From NCBI GenBank assembly GCA_902805735.1, contig CADCTW010000002.1, positions 1 through 64,000 on the forward strand: a stretch of DNA of 64,000 bases, written 5' to 3'. The translations under genes and the position numbers were made by a program. Source of the stretch: an uncultured Gemmatimonadota bacterium (GTDB lineage Bacteria > Gemmatimonadota > Gemmatimonadetes > Longimicrobiales > Longimicrobiaceae). The notes below the pieces were generated by a model. It saw nothing but the letters and a program-made list of their open reading frames with translations, did no database searches and had not been told where the DNA came from. Positions 35,590 through 43,808 of this stretch are shown here, one piece after another; position 1 is the stretch's first letter, and each line of letters starts with the position of its first letter.

Positions 35590-36749
35590 CGGCGATCGTC
35601 AGTCCCGAGTGCGAGCGCGATCTCCTCGCGCACCCAGGCGTCCGCCTCCACCTCCGCGCGTCCGGACAGCGCCTGGCGCGCCGCCTCCGTGCCGATGCGC
35701 CCCAGCGCCCACGCCGCGTGCCCGCGCACCAGCGCCTCCTCGTCGTTCAGCGCGGCGGCGAGCGCGGGCACGGCCTCGGGCGCGCCCCAATTGCCCAGCG
35801 CCACGGCTACGTTGCGCAGCAGCCCGCGCCGCTTGGTCCGCTTCACGGCGGAGCCCTTGAAGCGGCGCGAGAACTCCTCCTGCGTCATCCCCATCCACTC
35901 GATCAGCTCCGGCCCCTCCATCCCGTCGCGGGGGATGAAAGCGGGGTCGGAGGCGGGCTCGGCGAACGAGTTCCAGGGGCAGACTTCCTGGCAGATGTCG
36001 CAGCCGTAGACGCGGTTGCCGATGAGGGGGCGCAGCTCGCGGGGGATGGGGCCGCGCAGCTCGATGGTGAGGTACGAGATGCAGCGCCGCGCGTCCATGC
36101 GGGGGGCACCGGCCTCGTCGCGCCCCAGCAGGGCGCCGGTGGGGCACGCGGAAAGGCAGCGCGAGCACGAGCCGCAGTGGTCGCGGGTGAAGGGCGCGTC
36201 GTACTCCAGCTCCACGTCCAGCAGCAGCACGCCGAGGAAGTAGTACGACCCGCGCCGCGGCTGGATGAGCATGGTGTTGCGGCCGAACCATCCCAGCCCC
36301 GCGCGCGACGCCAGCTCGCGCTCCAGCACGGGCCCGGCGTCCACGTACGCGCGCCCGCCGAGCGGCGTAAGCTCCGCGTTCGCCCACTCCTGCAGCGCGA
36401 TCAGGCGGTCCTTGAGCAGGTCGTGGTAGTCGTCGTTGCGCGCGTAGCGGGCGACCACGCCGCGTGAAGGATCCGCCTCCTCCGCGTCGCCGCTGTAGTA
36501 GCCGATGGCGACCACCACGGCCGAGCGCGCGTCCGGCACGAGCACGCCCGGGTCGGCGCGCTTGGCGACGGCGTCCTCGCGCGCCAGGTACGCCATCTCC
36601 CCGTGCATTCCCTCGCCGATCCACGCGCCGTAGCGCTCCGCGTGCTCCGACGGGCGCACGGGCGCGATCCCCACGGCCTCGAAGCCCAGCTCCAGGGCAC
36701 GGGCGCGGATGCGGTCGGTGAGCTCGGCTCGGGTGAGATTCGGGTGCAT
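35571..36749 (-). CDS. queG: Epoxyqueuosine reductase QueG with C-terminal HEAT repeats
   Basis: A 392-residue cobalamin and iron-sulfur enzyme that performs the last step of queuosine synthesis in tRNA. The N-terminal DUF1730 half is followed by two [4Fe-4S] sets: CGSCSRCLSACP, and CISYLT with CDICQEVCPW. The C-terminus carries HEAT-like repeats (AVPALAAALNDEEALVRGHAAWALGRIG), as is common in long QueG forms. All cluster cysteines are present. A decayed copy of its middle section lies 5.6 kb away at 30165-30370. The start is the first ATG (MHPNLTRAEL); the end overlaps the convergent DUF5916 gene. Confidence 0.96.
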   Translation of the reverse strand: MHPNLTRAELTDRIRARALELGFEAVGIAPVRPSEHAERYGAWIGEGMHGEMAYLAREDAVAKRADPGVLVPDARSAVVVAIGYYSGDAEEADPSRGVVARYARNDDYHDLLKDRLIALQEWANAELTPLGGRAYVDAGPVLERELASRAGLGWFGRNTMLIQPRRGSYYFLGVLLLDVELEYDAPFTRDHCGSCSRCLSACPTGALLGRDEAGAPRMDARRCISYLTIELRGPIPRELRPLIGNRVYGCDICQEVCPWNSFAEPASDPAFIPRDGMEGPELIEWMGMTQEEFSRRFKGSAVKRTKRRGLLRNVAVALGNWGAPEAVPALAAALNDEEALVRGHAAWALGRIGTEAARQALSGRAEVEADAWVREEIALALGTDDRRQSDNQ

Positions 36750-36805
36750 GCGCCTGCTACACCCATCCCTGGAGGGCGATCCGGGGTATCTATACAGAGG
36801 GGGGG

Positions 36806-37266
36806 CTCACACAGAGACACAGAGAAAAGATGAGGGAGATCAACGAGGTCACGCGGGAGGTCGTGGATGCGGCGTATGGGATCCACAAGCGGCTGGGGCC
36901 GGGGCTGCTGGAGAGTGTGTACGAGGCGGTACTCGCGCAGGTCCTGGCGCAGCGCGGGTTTGCCGTCCAGCCCCAGGCGAAGATCTCATTCGGGTACGAG
37001 GGGATCAGGATCGAAGAAGGGTTCAGGATCGAGCTGCTGGTCGAGAAACTCGTCGTCGTGGAGTTGAAGTCCGTCGAGACCCTCGCCCCCGTGCATGCGA
37101 AGCAGGTCCTCACCTATCTTCGCGTACTCGACCTGCCGGTCGGCCTCCTCATCAACTTCGGCGCGCCCACGCTCAAGGCCGGCATCCGCCGCATCGCCAA
37201 CACGCACTCCGCGACCCTCCCTCGCCGTTAACTCTGTTTCTCTGTGTCTCTGTGGCTCTGTGTGAG
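36806..37266. mobile_element. Inverted-repeat unit enclosing a GxxExxY gene
   Basis: The left end CTCACACAGAGACACAGAGA (36806-36825) runs to within four bases of the ATG. The right end, CTCTGTTTCTCTGTGTCTC...CTCTGTGTGAG (37232-37266), begins directly after the TAA. The ends are inverted copies; the right arm is longer by one 6-base unit. The same repeat is found without a gene at 38449, 47134, 49545, 52836 and 63739. No transposase is seen, so mobility is inferred from structure only. I could not determine a target-site duplication. Confidence 0.5.
36830..37231 (+). CDS. GxxExxY protein (PD-(D/E)XK nuclease-like)
   Basis: A 133-residue protein of the GxxExxY family: the name motif is GLLESVY at residues 24-30, and the nuclease-like core is FRIELLVEKLVVVELKSVE with the ELK triad. 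The usual aspartate of the xDLLV strand is Glu here. Family members are small, widespread in some phyla and of unknown function; the fold suggests nucleic-acid binding or cleavage. It is bounded start-to-stop by inverted repeats, which suggests it belongs to a repeat-borne unit rather than to the neighbouring operons. No clear Shine-Dalgarno is seen; the repeat itself supplies the upstream sequence (GAGAAAAG). Confidence 0.85.
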   Translation: MREINEVTREVVDAAYGIHKRLGPGLLESVYEAVLAQVLAQRGFAVQPQAKISFGYEGIRIEEGFRIELLVEKLVVVELKSVETLAPVHAKQVLTYLRVLDLPVGLLINFGAPTLKAGIRRIANTHSATLPRR

Positions 37267-37312
37267 GCCTTCTGTTAGTTTGCCCGCTCCCAGAAACCCG
37301 GAGCCACGCACG

Positions 37313-38440
37313 ATGCCACAAAGCAGCGACCTCCCCACCCGCTGGCGGAGCGAGTTCCCGATCCTGCAGACCCACACCTACCTGAACTCGTGCTCCCTGG
37401 GCGCGCTGTCGCGGCGCTCCATGGGGTACCTGGGCGAGTACCAGGCGCTCTGGAACAGCATGGGGGCCTCCGCGTGGTACGAGCTCTGGCTGGGGCGCAT
37501 CGCCGAGCTGCGGGGGCACGTGGCGCGCATGTGGAACGCGCGGGAAAACGAGATCGCCCTCACCCCCAGCGTCTCCGCGGCCCTCTCCTCCGTTGCGTCC
37601 ACTATCGATTATACGAAGCGCAACCGCGTGGTGGTGTCGGACCTGGACTTCCCCACCCTGGTGTACCAGTGGCTCGCGCGGCCGGAGGTGGAAGTGGTGC
37701 GCGTGCCCAGCGACGACGGCATTGGCGTGCCGCCCGAGCGCTGGGCGGAGTACATCGACGAGCGCACGGCCATCGTGGCCACCAGCCACGTCTTCTACGG
37801 CACGGGCTACGTGCAGGAGCTGGAGCCGATCGCGCGGGCCGCGCACGCCGCCGGCGCCCTCTTCCTGGTGGACGGCTACCAGGCCGTGGGCCAGATCGCC
37901 GTGGACCCGCGCGCCAGCGGGGCGGACGTGTACGTGGCCGGCCCCCTCAAGTGGCTGCTGGGCGGCCCCGGCCTCGCCTACCTGTGGGTGCGCGAAGAGC
38001 GCATCGCGGAGATGCGCCCCACCGTGACCTCCTGGTTCGGCGCGCGCGACCAGTTCTCCTTCCGCGTGGACGAGTACGAGCCGCGCGAAGACGCCGGCCG
38101 CTTCTCCCTGGGCACCCCCGCCGTCCCCACCGTGTACACGGCGCTGGGCGGGATGGAGATCTTCGCCGAGGCGGGGGAGCGCGCCGTCTACGAGCGCATC
38201 GCCGGCCTCACCGCGGACCTGGTGGCCCGCCTGGAGGAAGCGAAGTTCGAGCTCAAGATCGCCGACGAGGCCCACCGCTCCGGAATCGTCATGGTGCGCC
38301 ACCCGGAAGCCGCCGCCGCCGTCGCGCGCCTCGCTCAGCGCGGCATCGTGGTGGACCACCGCGCCGGCTACGTCCGCCTCTCCCCCCACTTCTACAACAC
38401 GGAAGCCGAGAACGAGCTCGCCGTCGCCGCGCTGCGCTGA
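37313..38440 (+). CDS. Class-V aminotransferase-fold PLP enzyme
   Basis: A 375-residue fold-type I PLP enzyme of the aminotransferase class V / cysteine desulfurase-like superfamily. The likely PLP lysine lies in VAGPLKWLLGGPGLAYLWV; an upstream aspartate segment is FLVDGYQAVGQIAVD. The track ORF starts at 37244 inside the CACAGAG repeat; ATG 37313 (MPQSSDLPTRW) avoids this and fits the family. Selenocysteine lyase or kynureninase-like activities are possible, but the sequence does not decide. It stands alone between two repeat copies and is followed by a strong terminator. Confidence 0.88.
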   Translation: MPQSSDLPTRWRSEFPILQTHTYLNSCSLGALSRRSMGYLGEYQALWNSMGASAWYELWLGRIAELRGHVARMWNARENEIALTPSVSAALSSVASTIDYTKRNRVVVSDLDFPTLVYQWLARPEVEVVRVPSDDGIGVPPERWAEYIDERTAIVATSHVFYGTGYVQELEPIARAAHAAGALFLVDGYQAVGQIAVDPRASGADVYVAGPLKWLLGGPGLAYLWVREERIAEMRPTVTSWFGARDQFSFRVDEYEPREDAGRFSLGTPAVPTVYTALGGMEIFAEAGERAVYERIAGLTADLVARLEEAKFELKIADEAHRSGIVMVRHPEAAAAVARLAQRGIVVDHRAGYVRLSPHFYNTEAENELAVAALR

Positions 38441-38448
38441 AATCCCCC

Positions 38449-38481
38449 CTCTGTGTCTCTGTGCCTCTGTGTGAGACCTCT
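38449..38481. repeat. CTCTGTGTCTCTGTGCCTCTGTGTGAG repeat, half copy
   Basis: A single arm of the dispersed repeat, in the reverse orientation, just after the aminotransferase stop codon. It ends GTGAGACCTCTGTT; the outer flank G(A/G)CC..TCTGTT is shared with the copy at 37266, so the repeat unit extends past the GTGAG end. Confidence 0.7.
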
Positions 38482-38486
38482 GTTGG

Positions 38487-38518
38487 CGCGGCTGGTTCCC
38501 GAACGGGAACCAGCCGCG
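38487..38518 (+). terminator. Strong hairpin terminator after the aminotransferase gene
   Basis: CGCGGCTGGTTCCC GAAC GGGAACCAGCCGCG is a perfect 14-bp stem with a 4-base loop, followed by TTCCTAAAAC. It separates the aminotransferase gene from the promoter of the DUF4402 operon. Confidence 0.75.
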
Positions 38519-38553
38519 TTCCTAAAACGGAACAGGGAACACGCCGCGGGGGA

Positions 38554-38581
38554 TGGACAAACGCGCTAAGTACTATATAAT
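38554..38581 (+). promoter_or_regulatory. Near-consensus sigma-70-type promoter of the pilus-like operon
   Basis: TGGACA, 16 bases, TATAAT. The exact TATAAT (38576-38581) sits in an AT-rich island (TACTATATAATTCAAG) within a very GC-rich region, ~140 bases ahead of the first DUF4402 gene, directly after a terminator and with no other gene between. Confidence 0.65.
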
Positions 38582-38721
38582 TCAAGCACTAACGCCACAC
38601 GCCCACCCGGGCATACCCATTGCCCTTCTCGTGGCCCGAACCCGTACACTACATCGGGTCGCCGGGCGATCCGGTTCAAGCAGCCCAAAGCAGCACCCAC
38701 CCCCACTCCTCTGGAGACGCC

Positions 38722-39261
38722 ATGAAGAAGCTCGCCATCGCCGCCGCCGCCGTCGCCGCCCTCGCGCTTCCGTCGCTCGCCTCGGCGCAGTCGGGCCAGG
38801 TCACCGCGTCGGCGACCATCTCCACGATCCTCGACTTCGGCACCCCGTCGGACATGGCGTTCGGCAACATCCTGCCCGGCTCGGCCGGTCCGATCCGCGC
38901 GCAGGGCAGCATCCCGCTGGTCCGCAACGTGGGCGTGAAGCTGTTCCTGCCGGACGGGGCGTCCACGGGCGTGCTGACGGGCCCCGCGGGCTCCACCGCC
39001 ATCACCCCGGCGCTTTCCTGCGGCGTGAACAGCACCGCGGTCGCCGGCGGCACCGCCGCTGCGCCGACGTACGACGTGTTCACCATCACCTCGTGCCGTC
39101 CGGGCACCCCGGCCACCGAAGTCGCCACCCTGGCCGCGCCGACCACGGCCGCGGAGCAGACCTCGCACGTCATCTTCAACGGCACCATCACCAGCGTGCC
39201 GCAGACGCAGGTGCCCGGCTACTACTCGGGCGTCATCAAGGTCCAGGCTGTCGCCAACTAA
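38722..39261 (+). CDS. DUF4402 secreted pilin-like protein (first of operon)
   Basis: A 179-residue exported protein. The signal peptide is MKKLAIAAAAVAALALPSLASAQ, with GGAG five bases before this ATG; the track start at 38620 adds an implausible leader. The mature part fits DUF4402: an early beta strand (TASATISTILDFG), a MAFGNILPG turn, two cysteines that may form a disulfide (SCGV, TSCRP), and a C-terminal strand GYYSGVIKVQAVAN. DUF4402 proteins are often encoded with PapD-like chaperones and usher-like proteins, as here, so a fimbrial or surface-fibre subunit is likely. It is the promoter-proximal gene and probably the major subunit (inference). Confidence 0.8.
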   Translation: MKKLAIAAAAVAALALPSLASAQSGQVTASATISTILDFGTPSDMAFGNILPGSAGPIRAQGSIPLVRNVGVKLFLPDGASTGVLTGPAGSTAITPALSCGVNSTAVAGGTAAAPTYDVFTITSCRPGTPATEVATLAAPTTAAEQTSHVIFNGTITSVPQTQVPGYYSGVIKVQAVAN

Positions 39262-39271
39262 GCCGGAACGG

Positions 39272-39766
39272 ATGAAAGCACCGGCGCGGCGCAGGGCGCG
39301 GACCCGCGGGCTGGGGATCGTCCTTGCGCTCGCCGGTGCGCTGGCGGGAGGGAGTGCCGCCGCCCAGCCCGGCGGGGTGGCGGCGGTGCCGGTGCAGGGG
39401 CTTTCCTTCGGCTCCCTGATCCCCGGCGTGCCGGAGGTGGTGTCGGTGGACGACGCCGCGCGCCGCGCCGAAGTGGTGCTGGAGGGGAAAGGCTCGGTGG
39501 ACGTGCTGCTGGTGCTCCCGCGCGCGATGGTGTCGCGCACGGGCGGGTCCATCCCGCTGCACTTCGGGACCAGCGACGCGGCGCTCACCACCGCGACGGA
39601 CCGGATTTCGCCCATGGACCCGCTGCGCTCCATGCGGCTGAACCTGGCGGGCGGCTCCGCTCCACCGCGCCTGCTGCTGGGCGGCACCGCCACCGCCGGG
39701 CGCGCGCAGCCCGCCGGGGAGTACAGCACCACCATCGTGGTGATCATCTCCAGGGCGGGCACCTGA
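39272..39766 (+). CDS. DUF4402-like secreted protein (second of operon)
   Basis: A 164-residue exported protein starting 10 bases after the first DUF4402 gene. Signal peptide GLGIVLALAGALAGGSAAAQ. The mature part repeats the layout of its neighbour in shorter form: VQGLSFGSLIPG near the start and GEYSTTIVVIISRAGT as last strand. It has no cysteine pair. Probably a minor subunit, adaptor or tip protein of the same fibre; this rests on operon position and the shared N- and C-terminal patterns rather than on a strong family match. Confidence 0.7.
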   Translation: MKAPARRRARTRGLGIVLALAGALAGGSAAAQPGGVAAVPVQGLSFGSLIPGVPEVVSVDDAARRAEVVLEGKGSVDVLLVLPRAMVSRTGGSIPLHFGTSDAALTTATDRISPMDPLRSMRLNLAGGSAPPRLLLGGTATAGRAQPAGEYSTTIVVIISRAGT

Positions 39767-39791
39767 CCGGGCACAACGGAAGTGAGGTTCG

Positions 39792-40640
39792 ATGAAGGCT
39801 TTGCGCTCCCTCTGGTCGTCACTCGGCACCGCGGTGCTCCCGGCGCTCGCCCTTGCCCTCGGCCTGGCCGAGCCGGCCGGCGCGGTCACGGTGAGCCCCA
39901 CCGCGCTCTTCATAGACGCGCGCTCCCCCTCCGCCACCCTCACGCTGTACAACGGCGGCACCATCGCCGAGGAGCTGGAGGTGTCGTTCGCGTTCGGGTA
40001 CCCGGTGACCGACTCGGCGGGGCGCGTGATGGTGGAGCTGCGTGACACGGCGGCGGCGGGAGAGCCGTCGCTGCTGCCGTACCTGCGCGCGTTCCCGCGG
40101 CGCCTGACCCTGCAGCCGGGGCAGCGCCAGACGGTGCGCGTGATGGTGCAGCCGCCGGCCTCGCTGGCGCCCGGGGAGTACTGGGGGCGCGTGATGGTGC
40201 GGGCCCGCGGCGGCCAGCCGCCCATCGAGCAGACGCAGGGCAACGTACGCATGCAGCTCTCGGTGGAGACGGTGGTCGCCACGGCGGTGCTCTTCCGCAA
40301 GGGCGCGGTGGACACCGGCGTCCGCCTGGCCGGCGCCACCGCCGAGCGCGTGGCGGACGGGGTGCAGATGACCTTCGACGTGGAGCGCACCGGGGGCGCC
40401 GTGTGGCTGGGCCGCATCGCCGCGCAGCTCGTGGGTCCCGACGGCCGGGTGGTGGGCGAGACGGGCGACCAGGTGGCGCTCTACCGCTCCATGCGGCTGC
40501 GCTTCACGGTGGCGCTCCCCCCCGGCGCCCCCCGCACCGGCTACACGGTGCGCTACACGCTGGACAACGAACGGCCCGACCTGCCCACTCCGGGGCAGCT
40601 CACCGCCCCCCCGGTCACCGGCACCCTGGCGATCCGCTAA
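39792..40640 (+). CDS. PapD-like periplasmic pilus chaperone
   Basis: A 282-residue exported protein with two Ig-like halves. After the signal peptide (ALALALGLAEPAGA) it begins VTVSPTALFIDARSPSATLTLYNGG, the first strands of the chaperone N-domain. FPRRLTLQPGQRQTVRVMV corresponds to the region before the F1-G1 edge used for donor-strand complementation, and YWGRVMVRA follows. The second half (TFDVERTGGAVWLGRIAAQLVG) forms the C-domain. It would hold the DUF4402 subunits folded in the periplasm and hand them to the usher-like protein encoded two genes downstream. Spacing in the operon is 25 bases upstream and 3 bases downstream. Confidence 0.82.
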   Translation: MKALRSLWSSLGTAVLPALALALGLAEPAGAVTVSPTALFIDARSPSATLTLYNGGTIAEELEVSFAFGYPVTDSAGRVMVELRDTAAAGEPSLLPYLRAFPRRLTLQPGQRQTVRVMVQPPASLAPGEYWGRVMVRARGGQPPIEQTQGNVRMQLSVETVVATAVLFRKGAVDTGVRLAGATAERVADGVQMTFDVERTGGAVWLGRIAAQLVGPDGRVVGETGDQVALYRSMRLRFTVALPPGAPRTGYTVRYTLDNERPDLPTPGQLTAPPVTGTLAIR

Positions 40641-40643
40641 CCG

Positions 40644-41207
40644 ATGACGCGACGCCTCCTCCTCGCCTGCGCCCTGATCGGCGCCGCGCTCTGCGCGGCG
40701 CCGCCGGCGCACGCGCAGTCGGGGGCGGTCGGCGCGTCGGCGGTGGTGGTGTTCCCGCCGCTCACGGGCACGGGGGTGCGCGGCCTGCAGTTCGGCAGGG
40801 TGATCCCGAGCGCGGGCTCCGTCACGGTGCGCCCCAGCTCGGCGCTCGCCGGGGAGTGGCGGCTCACGTCGATGCGCGGCCGCAAGTGGGTGGATATCAC
40901 CTTCATCCTCCCCGCTGCCCTGCAGGGTCCTGGCGGCGCCACGCTGCCCCTGTCGTTCAACGGCAACTTCGCGGCGCTCTGCGAGATCGACGACGCGACC
41001 CAGATCTGCCAGACTGCCTCGTACTTCGAGTGGAACCCGGTCACGACCCCCACGTACCGGGATACCCCGGAGCGCTACAAGCCCGGCCGCCCGCGGTACA
41101 GCGACGACTCGTACTCCATCTACATCGGGGGCATCGCCACGCCCGCGCCCGCCCAGCCGGCGGGCCAATACACCGGGGCGGTGGGAATCACGATCGTCAC
41201 CAACTGA
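40644..41207 (+). CDS. DUF4402-like secreted protein (third of operon)
   Basis: A 187-residue exported protein. The signal peptide LLLACALIGAALCAAPPAHAQ is followed by SAVVVFPPL and GLQFGRVIPS, the same start as the other two DUF4402 proteins. It carries a cysteine pair around CEIDDATQIC and ends GQYTGAVGITIVTN, a likely subunit-type terminal strand. A charged loop (DTPERYKPGRPRYSDDSY) is specific to this copy and may form an exposed or tip surface. It lies 3 bases after the chaperone gene and 1 base before the usher-like gene, so translation is probably coupled. Confidence 0.75.
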   Translation: MTRRLLLACALIGAALCAAPPAHAQSGAVGASAVVVFPPLTGTGVRGLQFGRVIPSAGSVTVRPSSALAGEWRLTSMRGRKWVDITFILPAALQGPGGATLPLSFNGNFAALCEIDDATQICQTASYFEWNPVTTPTYRDTPERYKPGRPRYSDDSYSIYIGGIATPAPAQPAGQYTGAVGITIVTN

Positions 41208-41208
41208 C

Positions 41209-43800
41209 GTGTCCCCCGGCCTTCGTGCCGGAGCCCGCTGGGCGCTCCGCGTAAGCTTCTTCCTGCTCTCCCTTCTCTTCGCCCCGGGCGCCGTCCGCGC
41301 CGGGGCGGCTCAGCTTCCCGCCGGCATGGAGGAAGGGATCTACCAGCTCCGTGTGGGCGACCTTGCCCCGCTGGACCTGCCCGTGCTGGTGCGGGGGGAC
41401 GGCGGGGTCTTCGTGCCCCTCCGCCCCGTGCTGGAGCTGGCGGGTGCCCCCTTCCGCCTGCTCCCGGACAGCGGCGTGGCCACCGTGGCGCGCCCCCGCG
41501 GCGAGGGCGAGTCGCGCCTGGACGTGGCCGCGCGCACCATCGGCCCGCGCCGCCTGCCGCTGGGCGAGGGGGAGGCGTTCACGGCGGGGGGCGAGCTGTA
41601 CCTGTCCGCGCCGCGGCTGGGCGACCTGCTGGAAGCGGGGGTGGAGGTGGATGCGTCGGCGCTCACCATCGCCGTCACCCGCGAGCTCCCCTTCCCCGCG
41701 CAGGAGCGTGCGGCCAACCGGGCACGGCGGGCCGGCGCCCTGGGCCGCGCCGCGCCCGGAGACTTCGCGGGGAGCGTTCCCTTCCACCCCCGCAGCGGCG
41801 GGGGGGTGGTGGAGTGGGGGGTCACTTCGTCGCTCCCCGAGCCGTGGACGCCCTCGGCGGTGGACGCGCGGCTGGGGGTGGGCTTCCTGGGCGGGCTGGT
41901 GCGCGCGGGCACCAGCGTGCAGAGGGCGGACGGGGGCGTGTCGGTGGCGGAGCTGAACGCCAGCTTCCAGCGCGTCTTCCCCACCGGGAGGTGGGTGCGG
42001 CAGCTCCAGGTCGGCGACATCGCCACCGGGGGGCCGCGCCCGCGCTCGGTGCGCGGGTTCAGCGTGGGGAACGCCCCCTTCACGCGCGAGGCCGTGTACA
42101 GCGAGGTGCGCTACGCCCCCCGGCTCCCCAGCGGGTGGGAGTACGAGGTGTACCAGAACGGGCGGCTGCTGGGCTTCTCGGGCGAGGCGGGGGGCGGCGG
42201 GGTGGACATCCCGCTGACGTACGGCAGCACGCCGGTGGAGGTGAGGATGTACGGCCCGGCCGGCGAGCGGGTGCGGTCGGAGATCTCGTACCTGGTGCCG
42301 GCCCTGCAGCTTCCCCCGGGACGCACGGAGTACTCGCTGGGCGGCGGCCTGTGCGCCGACGAGCGCGAGTGCCGCCTCTTCTCGTACCTGGACCTGCGCC
42401 GGGGGCTGGTGCGCGGGGTGACGCTGTTCGGCGGGGCCGAGGCGCCGGTGGACTCGGCCGGCGTCGCGCCGCGCCCGTACGGCGGGGCCAGCATCCTCCC
42501 CGCGCGGGACTGGGCGCTGGAGGTGCAGGGGATGTACGGCTCGTACCTGTACGGAACGGTGGAGAAGCTGGGGACGGGCCGCCTCTCCGGCGTGGCGAGC
42601 GCCGGCGTCACCTACCCGGAGCGCCGCGCGGCCTCCATCGTGGTGCCCGGCGGCGCGGCGGGGGTGCCGGTGCAGGGAGCGGCGTGGCACGTGGATGCCG
42701 CGGTCGGGGTGCGCACGGGCGGGCTGGAGAACCTGGTCCGCAACTTCTCGCTCGCCGCCCGCGCCAACGGCGCGCTGGAGTCGGGCGAGCTCTTCGCGCA
42801 CCTTTCCGCGGCGGCGGCGCTGCGCCGGGTGCTGCTGGAGGCGGGGTACGAGACCACCCCGTCGGAGCCCGGGGTCGTCCTGCTGCGGGCGGGGCTCCCC
42901 GTGATGGGCGTGTTCCCCCGCTGGCTGCAGGCGCCCTCGCTCTACGCCGGGGTGGGTCTGGCCGGCGGAGCTCCCAGCCGCTGGGACCTCACCGTCACCG
43001 CGCAGCCGTTCCACACCCAGCTCACCCTCAACGCGCGGTGGCTCGCGGGCGGCGCGGGGCCCTCCGTTTCGCTGGGCGCGGGGGTCCCGCTCCGCTTCGG
43101 GCGCGCGCATACGCACGTCGGCGTACGCGGGAGGGAGGCGGTCGGCTCGCTCTCGGTGACGGGGGCGGCCGCCTTTGGCAGCGGCGCGGGGGTCCGCCCG
43201 CTGCGCTACGGGGGGCTGGGGCTGAGCGGCATCACCGGGGTGGTGTTCATGGACGCCAACGGCAACGGCCGCCGCGACCCGGGGGAGCAGACCGCCGCGG
43301 ACGCCGCCGTGGAGGTGGGGTCCACCCGCGTCCGCACGGACGCGTCGGGTAGGTATTCCACCTGGTCCGTGATCCCGTACGACGTGGCTCGGGTGCGGCT
43401 GGACACGGCGACGCTGGCCGACCCGGCCTGGGTGCCCGCCAGCGCCGAGCGGCTCCTGCGCCCGTCTCCCCACATGTACATGGACGCGGACTTCCCCCTG
43501 GTGCAGACGCGCGAGCTTTCCGGCACCCTGGTGGCGGCTCGCGACGTGCGCAGCGTGGGCGGCGTCACGGTGGAGATCACCGCTCCCGGCGGCGAGGTGA
43601 TCCGCACCCTCACCTTCAGCGACGGCGCGTTCTACCTGGGCCGGGTGAGTCCCGGCGAGTACCAGGTTCGCGTCTCCGAGTCCTCTCTGCGCGCGCTCGG
43701 CGCCCGCTCCGACCCGGCCTCCGTCCGCGTGGTCGTGCCCGCGGGTGGCGACCAGCCGCTGGTGGAAGTCCCTCCCATCCAGGTCCGGCGCGCCCGGTAG
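41209..43800 (+). CDS. Usher-like outer-membrane protein with SdrB-like C-terminal domains
   Basis: An 863-residue exported protein that closes the operon; GTG start one base after the preceding stop. After the signal peptide, an N-terminal domain (DLPVLVRGDGGVFVPLRPVLELAG) precedes a long beta-rich region with usher-like wording: GWEYEVYQNGRLLGFSGE, then YGSTPVEVRMYGPAGERV. From ~residue 675, GITGVVFMDANGNGRRDPGEQ marks an SdrD_B-like module, followed by a second carboxypeptidase-regulatory-like module (LSGTLVAARD...GEYQVRVSES). Role: secretion and assembly of the DUF4402 subunits at the outer membrane. The fit to classical FimD ushers is loose; it resembles CS1/alternate-type ushers more. 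Function is inferred mostly from the operon. Confidence 0.75.
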   Translation: MSPGLRAGARWALRVSFFLLSLLFAPGAVRAGAAQLPAGMEEGIYQLRVGDLAPLDLPVLVRGDGGVFVPLRPVLELAGAPFRLLPDSGVATVARPRGEGESRLDVAARTIGPRRLPLGEGEAFTAGGELYLSAPRLGDLLEAGVEVDASALTIAVTRELPFPAQERAANRARRAGALGRAAPGDFAGSVPFHPRSGGGVVEWGVTSSLPEPWTPSAVDARLGVGFLGGLVRAGTSVQRADGGVSVAELNASFQRVFPTGRWVRQLQVGDIATGGPRPRSVRGFSVGNAPFTREAVYSEVRYAPRLPSGWEYEVYQNGRLLGFSGEAGGGGVDIPLTYGSTPVEVRMYGPAGERVRSEISYLVPALQLPPGRTEYSLGGGLCADERECRLFSYLDLRRGLVRGVTLFGGAEAPVDSAGVAPRPYGGASILPARDWALEVQGMYGSYLYGTVEKLGTGRLSGVASAGVTYPERRAASIVVPGGAAGVPVQGAAWHVDAAVGVRTGGLENLVRNFSLAARANGALESGELFAHLSAAAALRRVLLEAGYETTPSEPGVVLLRAGLPVMGVFPRWLQAPSLYAGVGLAGGAPSRWDLTVTAQPFHTQLTLNARWLAGGAGPSVSLGAGVPLRFGRAHTHVGVRGREAVGSLSVTGAAAFGSGAGVRPLRYGGLGLSGITGVVFMDANGNGRRDPGEQTAADAAVEVGSTRVRTDASGRYSTWSVIPYDVARVRLDTATLADPAWVPASAERLLRPSPHMYMDADFPLVQTRELSGTLVAARDVRSVGGVTVEITAPGGEVIRTLTFSDGAFYLGRVSPGEYQVRVSESSLRALGARSDPASVRVVVPAGGDQPLVEVPPIQVRRAR

Positions 43801-43808
43801 GGAGAAGC

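Noticed and set aside
36709-37278. Alternative 189-aa ORF over the GxxExxY gene
   Set aside because: Runs through both inverted repeats and lacks the GxxExxY and ELK motifs.
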